From positions 200,001 through 264,000 of the forward strand of contig JAJGOT010000507.1 in NCBI GenBank assembly GCA_022457155.1: a stretch of 64,000 bases of DNA, read 5' to 3'. The notes beneath the pieces are model-generated. The model searched no databases. It was not told where the DNA came from and worked only from the letters and a program-made list of their open reading frames with translations. This DNA is from Cladopsammia gracilis (taxonomy: Eukaryota > Cnidaria > Anthozoa > Scleractinia > Dendrophylliidae). Shown piece by piece: positions 12,584 through 25,139 of this stretch. The stretch's first letter is position 1; each line of letters begins with the position of its first letter. Made by a program: the position numbers and the translations under genes.

Positions 12584-12741
12584 AAAGGCCCAGCATCACC
12601 CAAAATGTATTGCGCGCCCAAAGCCTCGACGATTGAATTTAACGCAGTCGAAAATTCCCGGAAGAGCCAATCACGAGCGAGCTCGTCATTTAAAAACAAA
12701 AACAAACGACCGCAAAGCCGAATGGATGATACTGGGCCTTT
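12584..12741. repeat. TTAA-flanked MITE, AGGCCCAG ends
   Basis: About 158 bp with AAAGGCCCAGCATCA at the left, its inverted form at the right and TTAA at each side. It shares the internal AACAAACGACCGCAA block with the 12.0-kb copy. A fragment of a third copy lies at about 12424-12570. Confidence 0.75.
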
Positions 12742-13409
12742 AACCACGTTTTGTGACTGAACGACGCCTTAATTTGCATTTCACACCCAAAAGGTATGAA
12801 ATAGGGGAGGAGCTAAGCCTTCTATACCGAAACTTCGTGTTTAATTGACTGCTATTTCATTCAGTACGCATAAGCTGTTGTTGCTATGGTAAACCGTTTC
12901 TTAGAAACCAATGGCAAAACAAGCAATTCCAGGTCTATTTTAATACACGCATTTTTCTGTGGTAAAAGGATCATTTACTGCGGTGAATGTGCACCGTGTA
13001 ACCCCACTTATTACCTTGAAATAAATTAGACGTTTTCATTCTCTTTATTTGTCTTAGGTCGAACCTTTCTACAACGGCCACCTTTTGACAGAACTTTCTG
13101 CCTATTGTTGAGGTGACCAGTAAACTTTCTTTATTCTTGAATTTAGACTTAACATCTCAACGACCGTTCAACGGAAAGTATAATCATGATATCGCTGTAG
13201 TTTGTAATGGTTCGGTGTCACTAAGGACCGGTCGTTATTTTGTTAGAGGGGTGCTACAATGTTTAGGAGAAGGGTAAGCAGTGTTTCGGCGCCATTTTGA
13301 GGGAGAGCGACTAGATTTTAGGAAGGGTTACGGTGTTTATAGCCCAAAAAGGTACTGACTATTCGAAGCTTGCCGTCTGTTTCGTCATTGCTGACGTTGG
13401 TTAAAAGTA
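12742..13409. other. No gene seen
   Basis: Intergenic DNA without supported features. Confidence 0.45.
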
Positions 13410-13649
13410 CCGTAAAATGCCGGTTATAAGCTCTGGGCTTGTACAACTTCGTAAGTCTTTTTGGCCGGGAAGAAAAATAATTGTGCTGAAGGACCGTTGT
13501 TTTACTTTATTTGATCTAAATTATTGCAAAGAATTTCCGTTAACGAGCTGTGGTGTGCTGTGCCTATACATATAGGAGAGGGATAACCGGAATAATGTTT
13601 TGTTACCAAACTGGTGGGCCTATATAAGCTCATAAGCGACATTTTACGG
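13410..13649. repeat. MITE with CCGTAAAATG ends
   Basis: Left end CCGTAAAATGCCGGTTATAA and inverted right end ...AGCGACATTTTACGG, about 240 bp, non-coding. A diverged relative of its TTATAAGCTCTGGG block occurs near 1996-2090. Confidence 0.65.
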
Positions 13650-14844
13650 ATGTTTTCAAGACTTTTAAAGAGAAATCATTTTGGGTAAAAACCTCGGTGT
13701 GAAAAGATGGTGTAATGAACGTAAAACCAACCGCTGACGAATTGAAAAGAAACAGGAAAAAAAAACGTCTTTGCATTGAACATTCAGCATATCCTGCAGG
13801 TCACAAATGACCTGTTCCCAAAAGCCCGGTCAAAAACTTGCAGCACTGATTCGTGAAATACGCAACGATAGAAAAGATGAAATCACGCATCCTCCAAACA
13901 GCATGTGGTAATAAAATATTTGCCTAGTACCTAGGCCGCATGATTTCGCCGCGGTCAATGGGTTTCGGCCTCTCGGATTCGTCACGGAAATGATGCATGA
14001 CCGTAAAGGCCTGGGAAGAAGCCGAACAAGAACTAGGAAGGTAAAGTCTCTAAAATGTCAAAAGGTTAAAAGGGAACTTAATTTCCGTTTGTCGACATAT
14101 TGCTCGGCGGGGGTCGTTAGAGATGGCATTCAAATTTCTGAGAAATGGCTGCATATATTCTCCCTTTTCTCTCTTCCCTCCCTGCCTTACCCACGGTGAA
14201 ACGCAAGAAGACGACAACACTTCCGGTTTGCATTGCCTTGGAAACTGACAGTGTTTGTGAAGCTACGGACCTCAGTGAAGTTTGTAAGAAAATATCACAA
14301 AAAAAAATACAGCGACAAACCAAATTACAATCCGATAAGTAGCTAACAGCTACTTACGATTGCCCAGATAGTCCACGTAAAACTCTGAAGTTTTGTGAAA
14401 CACCCTTGGGTTTTGCGTTTAAAGTAGAGACTCGGGAACTTGTCTGGGAGAGACTGTACCTTTCCAAACAAGCTCAGTGACTGGTTAACGAAACAATGGG
14501 TTAAACAACAGAAACAATAGCCCTAGACCTAAACACAATAGAAGCTACAGTACTACGGGGCCAATAAAAATAGAGGTCTGGAAGAGCTACAGTACTACTC
14601 GGGAACTTGTCTGGGCTAAAGTATAATTTCTAGTTGCTTATACAGCAATATCTCACTGCTAGTTATATGGAGGATAATATACTATAGATAGGCTTAGCCT
14701 AACAGCGGAGCTCTCTGAACAGCTAGAAACGGTGATGATAAGCTTAACTTAGGTGAAAGGTCGGAAGCAAGAAAAATTAGAATTCAGATTGATGCCGGGC
14801 TAAGTTTTCAATTTTAGCAATTCTCAAAAACAGTATTACGCGAC
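13650..14844. other. No gene seen
   Basis: A short phrase, CTCGGGAACTTGTCTGG, is repeated at about 14431 and 14597. Short frames at 13990-14342 overlap on both strands without domains and are not called. Confidence 0.45.
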
Positions 14845-15560
14845 CGTCTGCATGCACAGTACATTTAGACTGCACAAAAGCTCACATAAACAACTTTTTC
14901 TCGGTCTAGGATAACCAGTATGATTAATTTCCGAATATATATAACTCACCAGTTGCGTATCAAAAATTGCCCGACTACTGATTTGGAAATCAAAATTGAA
15001 AAAAAAGGCGAAGCGAGTGAAGTTAGAACTATAACTTATAGCGATTGAAATCCAAGTCTTGTTTTGTTCTCATAAAATCGCTTTTCACCTGTGTAATGAA
15101 TGAACAAACACATAAAAATGGACAACAAAATATTCTTTTGAAAATCTTTTTTTCAAATATCCGTTAGGTTATGTTTAAAAGCAAAAAGCGTACCATTAGC
15201 GCATTGAGGACCTGTCTGCCTGAGCACATGGCGAAATTAAAGATGTCAATCCTACTGAATTGGAGCATGTTTTATAAACATTTCTCCAAAACTAGAAGAC
15301 CTTGTAAGAGCTGCGTGCTGCCCAAAACTAACGAGAACACAAAGAAAAAGCTAATAAAAAATTGATATCAACATAAATTCCCATAGAAAAATGAATTTTT
15401 TTTTACCGTTAAGTCCCTCCGCTTCTTTGCGGGAAAATGCAGTTCCTCGCAGAAAGATTTTCATCGCTTACAGCCAAATTCGTTGTATCGCGATACGCAA
15501 AATGCAAACTTCGAAAAATTTTCTGCTTTTTCTGCGTTTTCTGTTCCGTCAATCATCTCA
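14845..15560. repeat. Dispersed repeat, copy 1 (empty site copy)
   Basis: Diverged direct repeat of 21475-22265: both contain ATGATTAATTTC, CTGATTTGGAAATCAAAATTG and AATGAATGAACAAA in the same order. This copy lacks the 116-bp MITE found in copy 2 and preserves the uninterrupted target site (AGTATGATTAA, about 14919-14929). Confidence 0.75.
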
Positions 15561-16492
15561 GTGGGAGGCGGGGTTATGCATTTGCTTGGGCAGTTTTAAT
15601 TAAAGACTGAACATGAGATCGATTTATGAAAAATTAAACGAGCTAAATGCTAGAAATACCTGGAAACTGTAAAATACCTGTAATCGGCGTGATTAAAAGA
15701 CCAAAACGGAATTATGATCAAATTTCTGCGCCCGAGTCGAAAGAGTGTACCGTACGTAAGACAAACTTATAGCCGAAAATTCTGTCAATGATTTCATCTC
15801 AAAATCATCTTCAAGACGATTTCTTTCAAATATTTAGTTCATATTCAATCACATCGCATCTTGTTTTTGTATATTTTCTTTTATTTTCCGTCGTTACTAC
15901 ATTCGTTTTCTGCATACATACTGTCAGTTTACATTTGCATATTTATTATTACCGTTGATGCATGATCGGTCGACCGTAACTGTAAACAACAGAAAAAGCT
16001 CAAACTTCTCGGCTCGCCAGCGGAGTCGATTTTGCCAGCATATAAATGAAATATTCCATGGAAGTTGAAGAAAGTTTTTCCCATCTCTAGGTCGTCGAAT
16101 TTTTTTAGATGCAAACTTTTGAAGCCGATAAAACGTCCAACGCCGGCGGAGCTCACTAATTTAATATGCCCGATGCAAATCAGATTTACAAGCGAAGACA
16201 CAAATTCTAAGGTAAAAATCGACGGATAAAATTAACTTTCTGAATTCCTCTCCTGTATCCATCTTCTTCGATTAAGCATCCTTTCTCTTTCTCATCAGCT
16301 CTTCGAATAAAATTTATCGCCAATGAACTCTCCGAATCAAACTTGTGGGAATCTCTCATCGCGCTAAAAACTCGCTCCGTGTTAACCCCGCCTCCCACTG
16401 AGATGATTGACGGAACAGAAAACGCAGAAAAAGCAGAAAATTTTTCGAAGTTTGCATTTTGCGCATCGCGATACAACGAATTTGGCTGTAAA
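15445..16492. repeat. Inverted repeat pair, ~125-bp arms
   Basis: Arms at about 15445-15577 and 16385-16492 are close reverse complements (e.g. GTCAATCATCTCAGTGGGAG against CTCCCACTGAGATGATTGAC). Together with the dispersed repeat above, this looks like an approximately 1.6-kb non-autonomous element with one inverted end. Confidence 0.7.
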
Positions 16493-17543
16493 GCTCTTCT
16501 TTTCTGAGTATTCTTTAAAGCTTTCTCTTTCAATTTTGAATATTTTAAATGTGTGTTAATTATCGCAAAATCGTGGCCGGTGATAGAGCGGCATGGAAGA
16601 AAATACTCGAAAACAGGCCACGGAGGGACATAAGGAACAAACAAAGACACCAGATTACATGTTAACACTTTATTTTGAACTTTATTTGTACTTTTTAACA
16701 GAAAGGTTATTAATTTCGTGCAGAAAATGTCGCAAATATTGCAAAGTTTATAACCAAAGCTCTAAAAGTCAATTCTAGTACCCAGTTTACCTGCTCATTT
16801 TGCTTGGTTTACCTGTGTTGTAATATGCTGTTTATTATGTAGATATGGATGAAGTGGATGAAGCAAAATTATAAACTGTGCAGGTGACTTTCTTTCAACT
16901 GGCTTCACCATGTATGATACATGTTGTGGTAGCACAGCTGGTAGACGAGGCGCACAACAGGAATCTTCAACGACAAAAATATAAAGATTTGTATGGGATT
17001 TTATCGTGAATTTTAAAAAAATATATATCAAAATTATAAATAAACAGCCATTAAAATGTTCATACCTCATTAAATAATGTCTATATGTTGTTTCTTGGCG
17101 GCTATATGGCTTCTAAACGGTATTTTAGCGAGTTTTGGAGTTTTGGTTTTTCTTGTGATGCCGTATTAAGCCTGTGTTTTGATAGCATTCTCGTCCCCAG
17201 AGCCGCTTGGCCTCCCTGGTCCTCGTACTCAGGCTCCGGCGGTTAAAAGGGCCAAGCGGCTCTGGGGACGAGAATGTTTTGAGAGAACAACTGACTCGTC
17301 CCCAGTCGTCTCTCAATTAACGAGAGAAGCGCGGCCTAGAGGAGTGCGAGGGGTGATGGGAAGGAGGAAAGAAGTGAGTCGTCTTCCCTTTCCTAAAACC
17401 TTTAACCACCCGCCGCGATTAGCTTGATGCTACCTTCTGGTGCCTACAGTTTTGAAATTAAAATAGTGTTCACTATAGCTGCCCCCGCTTTTGATAACCT
17501 ATTTATGGAATGTGTATTGAATAAAAATACTGTGCATACGACT

Positions 17544-17580
<37 letters not shown>

Positions 17581-17926
17581 AACATCCATGTAAGTAGTCG
17601 ACATATTTATCTGTTAATTTGACAATGAAATATATTACAATCATATAGTATTGTTAACAAAAACAGAATTCATAAAGTGCCCTCTTCGAATTGTAACCAC
17701 CGACTTGTTTATCTTTGAGAGTGACATATTGAAAAGGAAATTGATATAACAAACGTTATATCTCTTTCTGACAATATCGATGCAACTCTGAGTATTCAGT
17801 GTTTCAAGCGTTTGAGTTGTGATTCATCATTCTGTTCTGAGATATTTGCGATCCGTTGGATCGAGTCTGTCGACCCCGTTGCTGATTTGTGTCTGACAAA
17901 CCAAATTTATTCAGTACTGTTGAATG

Positions 17927-17958
<32 letters not shown>

Positions 17959-18224
17959 AATACCTCGAAGATGGCGAAACGCGAACTCGTAGATGCAAGA
18001 CCTTCAAATGCTGCAAGATGCTGCTAGAAGATGCATGGCGAAGCTCGAAGGTGACGAAACGCGACCTCGTGGTTGCAAGTACCCGACACCACCGTGCGCG
18101 CTTGCTAAAATATTACCCGAGAACACCAAACACCGTCAAATCGAGAACGCTTCGCCCACTACAAACACATTTCTATCTTGATTCTGTTTTAATCCTGTCC
18201 CAGGCCCCTTCCTGTACGATCGCC
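16493..18224. other. No gene seen; small hairpin at 17186-17275
   Basis: 17186-17275 is a hairpin with 27-base arms (CATTCTCGTCCCCAGAGCCG and its complement). The phrase GACTCGTCCCCAGTCGTCTC near 17289 recurs inverted near 20080, marking a dispersed repeat. Confidence 0.5.
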
Positions 18225-18640
18225 GTGGAAAAGTATGTTTTGCCGTGGAAAAAAAGTTTTGCCGTGGAAAAGAATGTTTTGCCGTGGAAAAGTATGTTTT
18301 GCCGTGGAAAATTATGTTTTGCCGTGGAAAAGTATGTTTTGCAGTGGAAAAGTGTGTTTTGCCGTGGAAAAGTATGTTTTGCCGTGAAAAAGTATGTTTT
18401 GCCGTGGAAAAGTGTGTCTTGCCGTGGAAAAGTATGTTTTGCCGGTGGAAAAGTGTGTTTTGCCGTGGAAAAGTGTGTTTTGCAGTGGAAAAGTATGTTT
18501 TGCCGTGGAAAAGTATGTTTTGCCGTGGAAAAGTATGTTTTGCCCTGAAAAAGTATGTTTTGCCGTGGAAAAGTATGTTTTGCCGTGAAAAAGTTTGTTT
18601 TGCCGTGGAAAAAGTATGTTTTGCCGTGGCAGATGTGGGC
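18225..18640. repeat. 20-bp minisatellite, ~21 copies
   Basis: Tandem unit TGCCGTGGAAAAGTATGTTT with small variants (CAGTGG, GTGAAA, AGTGTG). As the unit is 20 bp, the array stays open in several frames on both strands, which creates long but spurious frames of repeated CRGKVCFAVEKYVLPWKS-type peptides. Confidence 0.95.
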
Positions 18641-19638
18641 CACCGTACAAAACCCTGCGGGGGCAATTAATAGGCCGGTTTACACCAAGGACCAAAGTGC
18701 ACTTGGAGTGCATTTGAAATCAAGTAGACTTGAGGTCTACTTTGGAAAGACGGCATGACTGCGCACAGCGTGCGTGTTTTGATGCAAATTACTTGCGAGC
18801 ACGAGTTGGTATGCAGTTGATTACCTTGATAAACACAGTTGCAGGACTAAAGTACTGTATGCATAAAACGCTAATTCGATAGTAAAATGATTTTTCCTGT
18901 CAAGTCAAGTTTTATTTGAACTTAATTCAGCAAAAAAGCGTCTCAGAGCCTGGTGTAATACTATGCTCACTCTGTTAAGTTTTGGGAATTTTTTTGTGTT
19001 CGTCTTAATAACATGTTTTTGTATCTCATGAGTATTGAATGCGCACATGGCTGAAGTGTTTTTGATTGGCTAAGCCTGAGAATTAGACTACAACCTTTCT
19101 GTTCTCAATGTAGAATTTTTTAGCCTAAGTCGGCTTGAAATACGCCTTCCAATACAACAGCTAAAGTAAAACTTGAGATCCTGCTTGAGAGTCTTTTTTA
19201 AGTCGCCCGTGACTCCAGAATCTTAAGAGAGAGCTCGTTTCCTGTGTAATTCAAAGTTGCACGCCCGCATGCTTTTAGCAGCACGGCTACACGGCTTCAC
19301 TGTCATTGGTCAAGTGCGCTCGCAAGTAAGGGGTAGACCTGACTTTGAACTTTACTTGGATTCTTTTGTTTTACCTATATCGCCAGGGCAACAAAGAAAC
19401 CAAAAAGTGCGGTCATTAAAACGTTCACACTCCAAGTACGCGAGCTACACTTGGGTGATTCCGCACAAAACAACGGCACGTGCCATTCAAAAAGACCTTT
19501 TTGATAAAAAAAGAAGGGAAATATGGAGCTTTTAGAAAACCTACTACTGCAAATTATTTAACTTTTCAATTGCACTCAGCTGATATTTATCTTTACCTTT
19601 TTGATACATTGTAAATAAATCAGATGAGTGCTTCTATA
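18641..19638. other. No gene seen
   Basis: Contains a 92-codon frame (19257-19535) without a recognisable domain; not supported. Confidence 0.45.
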
Positions 19639-19820
19639 GGCCATTTGCACGATGACGTCGTTTGACTACTACTACCAGAATTCATTTCGTTTTTCCTTTC
19701 TTATTTAAATTTTGTAATCCCAGTGCGGTTTAAATAACAATAGCTCTAATTTGCACTACAAAACAAAAAACTGAAGGATTCTGGTAGTAGTAGTCAAATG
19801 ACATCATCGTGCAAATGGCC
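19639..19820. repeat. 182-bp MITE, TA target, GGCCATTTGCACGATGACGTC ends (copy 1)
   Basis: Begins GGCCATTTGCACGATGACGT, ends with the reverse complement and is flanked by TA on both sides, as in Tc1/mariner-type insertions. It has exactly the same length as the inverted copy at 42781-42962. Confidence 0.85.
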
Positions 19821-19839
19821 TATTGAAACGTAAGTCTCT

Positions 19840-19935
19840 CAGAACCGGGCAACCGGCCTAATGTATTTGGGCAGAAGCTTATCACATATTTTCTGTCATG
19901 AGCTTCTGATTTTTGTAATAAAGATTGATTGATTA

Positions 19936-19970
<35 letters not shown>

Positions 19971-19972
19971 TC
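19840..19972 (+). mobile_element. LINE-like 3' end with (GATT)n tail
   Basis: A 3'-end-like sequence (GTAATAAAGATTGATTGATT) runs into about 11 GATT/ATTG repeats at 19923-19970, typical of CR1-like 3' termini. No coding part is present. Confidence 0.5.
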
Positions 19973-20592
19973 CTTTTCCTACTTCCCATCACCCCCTTCG
20001 GTCGCGCTTCTCTCGTCCCGCGTCTAGATCCCTGTTGATCCCTCACGCGCGTCTCCCGCGTCTTGCCTAGAGAGACGACTGGGGACGAGTCAGATAGAAC
20101 AATATCGGAGAACAGGCTGGGCACCAGTGTGTTCAATGGCTGCTCTCATCGTTGTTTGAAGCTGGTTTGAAGTCTTCGCAGCTCACTTCATGGTCCTTCA
20201 TCGACTGTTTTGTTTGCAGTTAAGGTAAGCAAACTACGCGAGAAATTGTTATAGGACATTACGTAGTTTTTCCAGGCGCGTCTAAACGTTTTCCAGTTTT
20301 AATGAGTGAATGTTAAACGTTCTCTGGCTAAAAAGTTTTAAAAATCTGAGCTTTCGGCTGCCTACATGTATACTGCACTGCAGTCCTCGAAGGGTAATGA
20401 AAGGCTTATGTGAGGCAACTCATGAATAAGGGATGCTCTACACAGCGCTGGCTCATATTTGGGCGACCCTTCCTTACAAAAAGGTGTCGAAATGTAGTCA
20501 AATAGAAAATTTTGAATTTAGACATGTGCACGTGCTTAGTCGATTTGGTTGAGACACTCGATTTCTTGGAAGCTTTAATTTATTGCATTAAT
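19973..20592. other. No gene seen
   Basis: Contains the inverted relative of the 17.3-kb repeat phrase near 20080; nothing else is supported. Confidence 0.4.
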
Positions 20593-20595
20593 TAA

Positions 20596-21127
20596 GGGAC
20601 TGTTTATATGGTCTCAGGTACCCGAGACAACCCTCCCCCCGAGTTACCCTGGCTGAGCTAACTTTTCACTTATTTCTTTGAAAAATTCAACCAACTGTTT
20701 ACATGAGAATCGTGACTCGTCTCGGAGGGGTGAGACAACTCGGTTGGGCGAGTTGTCTCACCTTGGCAGGTAGGGTAACCCTGGCAGGCGGGACAACTTT
20801 TTCTCATATAAACACTTTGACTCGCCTACCCGGGACAACTCACGGCGTTCCGCGTGTCACGGAAAGTCAAGTTTTTAGGTTTAAGAACACAAATTCGGAT
20901 AAAAGAAGTAAAATATAAGTCAGCAAAGCCCACAGTGATCGGATGAATGAAAAAAAAGTCAAAAGAACAGGTAAACAATAGCTGTATTTAGATTTGAATA
21001 TTTACGCAGCGTTGTGAATATTTAAGTAGGGTCAACTTTGTCTCGGTCAGCCGGGACAACATTTCTCATATACATGTAAACACTCGGCAAAGTTGTCTCG
21101 GGTACCCGAGACCATATAAACAGGCCC
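20596..21127. repeat. Harbinger-like MITE, 532 bp, TAA target
   Basis: Inverted ends of about 38 bp: GGGACTGTTTATATGGTCTC at left and its counterpart (GGGCCTGTTTATATGGTCTC inverted) at right, each continuing into GGTACCCGAGACAAC. TAA flanks both sides (20593-20595 and 21128-21130). GGG termini with a TAA/TTA target fit PIF/Harbinger elements. Non-coding. Confidence 0.8.
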
Positions 21128-21474
21128 TAAGACTTGCGATATGATTTCCAAATTGATCTTTTCAACGCGTAACACAATGTACAGTATGTTTAAATTATAA
21201 ACATGGCTCAATATCTTGTGAAATACTGTAATCCTCCATATGATATGTGTGATATTTAAGGTCTGCATACACTATTCAGTAGCAAAATGCAAGGATGATT
21301 ATTTTCATCCACTGACATATGACAGTTGACCTTTAGCGCATAACCAGTTCTCTCTTATTTCAAACAGTGTGTATTTGTTTATTTGCATAATTTTCCACAC
21401 AATAGTCCATTCTTATCGGTAATTTGCCTTGAAAAAATTGCATGTTTTCTACTTTTTTATCGAACCCTATCAGA

Positions 21475-22265
21475 AGCCCTGTATTACGCGAATGCCTGTG
21501 CAGTACATTTAAATGCAAAAACACTCAAAAACAACTTTTCTCAGTCTAGAATAACTAGTATGCAGGGATGTAGCTAAGATATCCAACAGGTGGAATTTTG
21601 TTCAACACAGGTGGAAAATTTTGTCTTCAGGTGGTTATTTTTCCCGCCTTCCGGCTATTATTTACATGTACATCCCTGGTATGATTAATTTCTGAATAAG
21701 ATACACCAGTTGAATAATTGAAAATTGTCCAAGAAACTGATTTGGAAATCAAAATTGCAAAAAAAATACAACACAATGTACACACTGTCAGACATCTTTG
21801 CATAAGGTGACTCGAGTGAAGTTACAAATGTAGATGTAGAACTATAAAATGCATGTCTTGTTTTGTTTACATGAAATTGATTTTCAACCTGTATAATGAA
21901 TGAACAAATATCCATTAGTTTATCTTTAAAAGCAAAATGGTACTGTTAGCGCATCAAGGAACTGTTGGAACAAAATTGGCTATTGTAAGCACATGGTGAA
22001 ATCCAAGATGTCAATCTGACAAATTTGGGCACGTTTATAAACATTTCTAAAAAACTAACAAAAACACAAAGAAAAGTCTATCACAAATTTATATCAAGTT
22101 GCCATACAGTGTATTTTCCCATTGAAAAATGTAATTTGTGTTTACTGTAATGTCCCTCGGCTGCTTGAAAAGTCTTTCAAACTCCGCTTCTTTGGTTCTG
22201 ACTTTTGAAGGAAAAATATCACCCTGCATTACCATTACCATATGAAGTTCCTCAAAGCAATATTT
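21475..22265. repeat. Dispersed repeat, copy 2 (filled site)
   Basis: Diverged direct copy of 14845-15560, interrupted at 21563-21678 by a 116-bp MITE. Confidence 0.75.
21563..21678. mobile_element. 116-bp MITE with 10-bp perfect ends and 5-bp target duplication
   Basis: Ends CAGGGATGTA and TACATCCCTG are perfect inverted repeats, flanked by GTATG on both sides (21558-21562 and 21679-21683). The diverged copy at 14.9 kb has a single GTATG and no insert, so boundaries and target duplication are directly confirmed. CAG...CTG termini suggest a hAT-type element with an unusually short 5-bp duplication. Confidence 0.9.
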
Positions 22266-23429
22266 CATAGCTTAAAGGTGGTCTTCTTTTTCCATCATAG
22301 TGGCTTCTGAGTATTCTTTAAAACATTTTCTTTCCATTGGATCTTTTAAATGTATGTGCTAGTTATTACTCCGATAATGTGAAACTGTGGTTTTGAAAAC
22401 TAAGCACATGCCAAGCATGGGAACCATTTTGGTAGAATTTCATTTTGATATGCTGTCCGAGTGACAAACTGCTCTCTTCTAGTACAGTGTTAACAGTAGT
22501 TAACTTTCAAAGACAGGAAGTCAATGAATATTAAGGGGTCAATGGGTTGTGGGTCTCTCTAAATCTTCTTAAGTTAGCCATTTGATTTGCCAGGTCAGGT
22601 AGCCTGAGCCTTGTTGGGTTTTTGACCTGAGACCCCTCTCTTATCTGGAACACTGTTAGAGCAGTACCTCCCTAAAACTGCTAAATATATGTGCAGCAGA
22701 CAGATTCTGATTGGTGTATCCTATCTAAGGCCTTTTGTAACAATAGGGGACCAAACATACATGTACCTTCTAGGGGTGGTAGGGGAGACTATGCATTCAT
22801 GAATGCACAAAATCATGACCATCAGTGGGTTAAGGCCACAGGATTACGGTGTTGTGGCATTAATAAAAAAATAATTACATTTACTAAGCATTAAAATGAG
22901 GCTTATTTCATCAGACTTCAGATAAACTGAAACATATAGACTTGTCATAATATTCATTTGCATTTATTATGTTCAGCATACATGTAGTCCTTATGATTCT
23001 CACCTCAATGACCAGTTCCAGTACAAAGCACATATTATAGAAAGTCCAGTACCTTGAACCTGCGGCAGTCTACCTGAATAGCAAAAATATAAAAACTTGA
23101 TTGATCAACTCTATGGCTCTGTGTCTTGACATTTGAAGAGTCTGTGGAGGAAATGTCTTAAAGAAGAAGCAAACTACACATGTGACATCTGACGTCTGAC
23201 ATCTTTTGTTTCATACGCCAGCATGACTTCAGGTGAAAACCTCCTATTCGTACGAAGACTTAAGCTTGCTTCGCAACAAGTAGTCCGTAGGCTTCAAAAG
23301 TAACAAGTAGCCATCAGACTTCACAAGGACGTTTGGTTTACCCATTTGTAAAGGTTCAAATAAACCAAATTTTGTTTCTAAACATTTAACTATAAAAAAT
23401 TGCGACAAAACATTTCTTAAAAACATTGT
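22266..23429. other. No gene seen; dispersed repeat
   Basis: 22440-22800 resembles 45835-46010 (shared GACAAAC...CTCTC, GATTCTGATTGGT, AATAGGGG in order), a dispersed repeat family. No gene. Confidence 0.5.
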
Positions 23430-23860
23430 AAAATTTTAAAAAGCTAAAAAGCTGACGACGTTTCGACGTTACCGTAACGTCATTATCAAGTCAAAAATGT
23501 ATAAAAACTAGGTTCTATAAATACTAAAACGAACAATAAATGATGAAAATAATTGCGAAAATCACAACTTAAACAAAAAGTTTCGCACGTATGGAGTCCG
23601 TTTGGACGTTCAAATTAGGTTTGAATTTCTTGATGTAAAGCATTTCAAACACTAAACAATCAAATTTGCCTTGACACCTTCTCAGAATCTTAAAATGGCT
23701 CTCATTCAAAAGATCGCTCCCACCGTGCGCTTCATGTAAATGTTTGCCAATGTGCTCATGCCTTGGCGTGACATAAATATGCATATTAGTTGAAATGAGA
23801 GAGACCTGGATGATGTAATGCATTAACTTTTTGTGACCTTTACAGAAGTGCCCTGTGAAT
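23430..23860 (-). mobile_element. Penelope-like element 3' fragment (GIY-YIG endonuclease C-terminus)
   Basis: The minus-strand frame ending at 23569 contains an IGKHLHEAHG segment followed by FKILRRCQGKFDCLVFEML and a conserved LNVQTDSIRAKLF ending. This is the distal part of the GIY-YIG endonuclease domain of Penelope-like retroelements. Beyond the stop, the minus strand reads GACTTGATAATGACGTTACG then GTAACGTCGAAACGTCGTCA, a characteristic Penelope 3'-region palindrome. The reverse transcriptase is absent, so it is a 5'-truncated remnant. Confidence 0.75.
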
Positions 23861-25139
23861 TGCTTGTCATGAATTGACACATTGTTTTGTCAAACTTAAT
23901 GGAAAGTCACCTAGAAAGAACAGTTGTCAGAATTTTATGAACTGGGCATGTTGCCATATACAGTATGGCAACACCCCACTTAATAAGCTCTTAATAATAA
24001 AGTCTCAAAATCTTATAGCCGGACACAGGTACCCTACTAATCAGGGAGACTTTCTACCTGTATATAAATAATTCAGTTAGGTTAAAATAATTCAGTTAAT
24101 TTTGGAAACACTTTATCTATGGCAAACTTTGGGTCAAAACTTGTTTGGCTTTAACGTATGGTTTTACAACCTTAGGAAAACTAACAACTATCATCCAGTA
24201 ATGAAATGAAAAAATTTGATTGCACCCAGTGAAAAAATTTGCTGTTATATTATTAAGGTGGCTCGAAGTAGTTTTTTTGGGGTCACACAGTTTCCCTTTT
24301 TGAATGCGCTTATACATAATCTTACTTCTTACTTTAGCTCAATGAATCTGAATTTCATACCAGTTATTAGGCTTGCATGAAAGTTTTGGATGATATTCTT
24401 TGTATGCTAATCAGCGTTTCCATAGCAACGGTAAACAAATATGGCAAAAAAACCAGTTTTTCTTAAACATCTTTTGATTTGGGGGCTACCCGCAACAAGC
24501 GAATAAATGCTCTATAATCTACACACCGTTGCACACAAAATGGGAAAATTTCAAACAAATTAAACTGTTCGATTTTGAATAAATCACAAAAACATTTTTT
24601 TAACATGTGTTTTTCATGTTTGAAATAAATTATAAGCAGTCAAAACATTTCATAGGTCTCACAAATTATCATTAAATTTCCACAGAAAGTTTCCTTGGAC
24701 TTAAAATATTACTCCCTGCAAATAGCTCTGCCTAACTCCTCGGCAATAAAGAGATCAAGCTTTTTATTCAAATGCAGTTTTGCTTGATGTTTTCACTCTT
24801 TAAAAGTTTCAAGCGCATTTGCATATAAATTCAAAACAAACAAATGAAGATGTTTGATATATTCCCAGTATGTTTTTAAATATAATTATAGACAATAAAT
24901 TTCCAAGCTTCAGTCCAATTGATTCAGAGGGACATTCCGAAAAGAATCGTTGAAATTCAAGTACGAAAGCAGCGACCTTGGGATGAAAATCCAGTACAAT
25001 GAGCGTGGCATCGCATGTTTATTTCACACTAGCACTCGGTAACAAATTCCTCTATGCACACTTGCTCTGATTTGGATGTTTCCATATTGTAATTATTCAA
25101 GCATTTTTTTCATGATACACATTAGTTTTCAAATACATC

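Noticed and set aside
18225..18640. CRISPR-like array of short repeats
   Set aside because: Repeats are directly adjacent with no unique spacers; it is a minisatellite in eukaryotic DNA.
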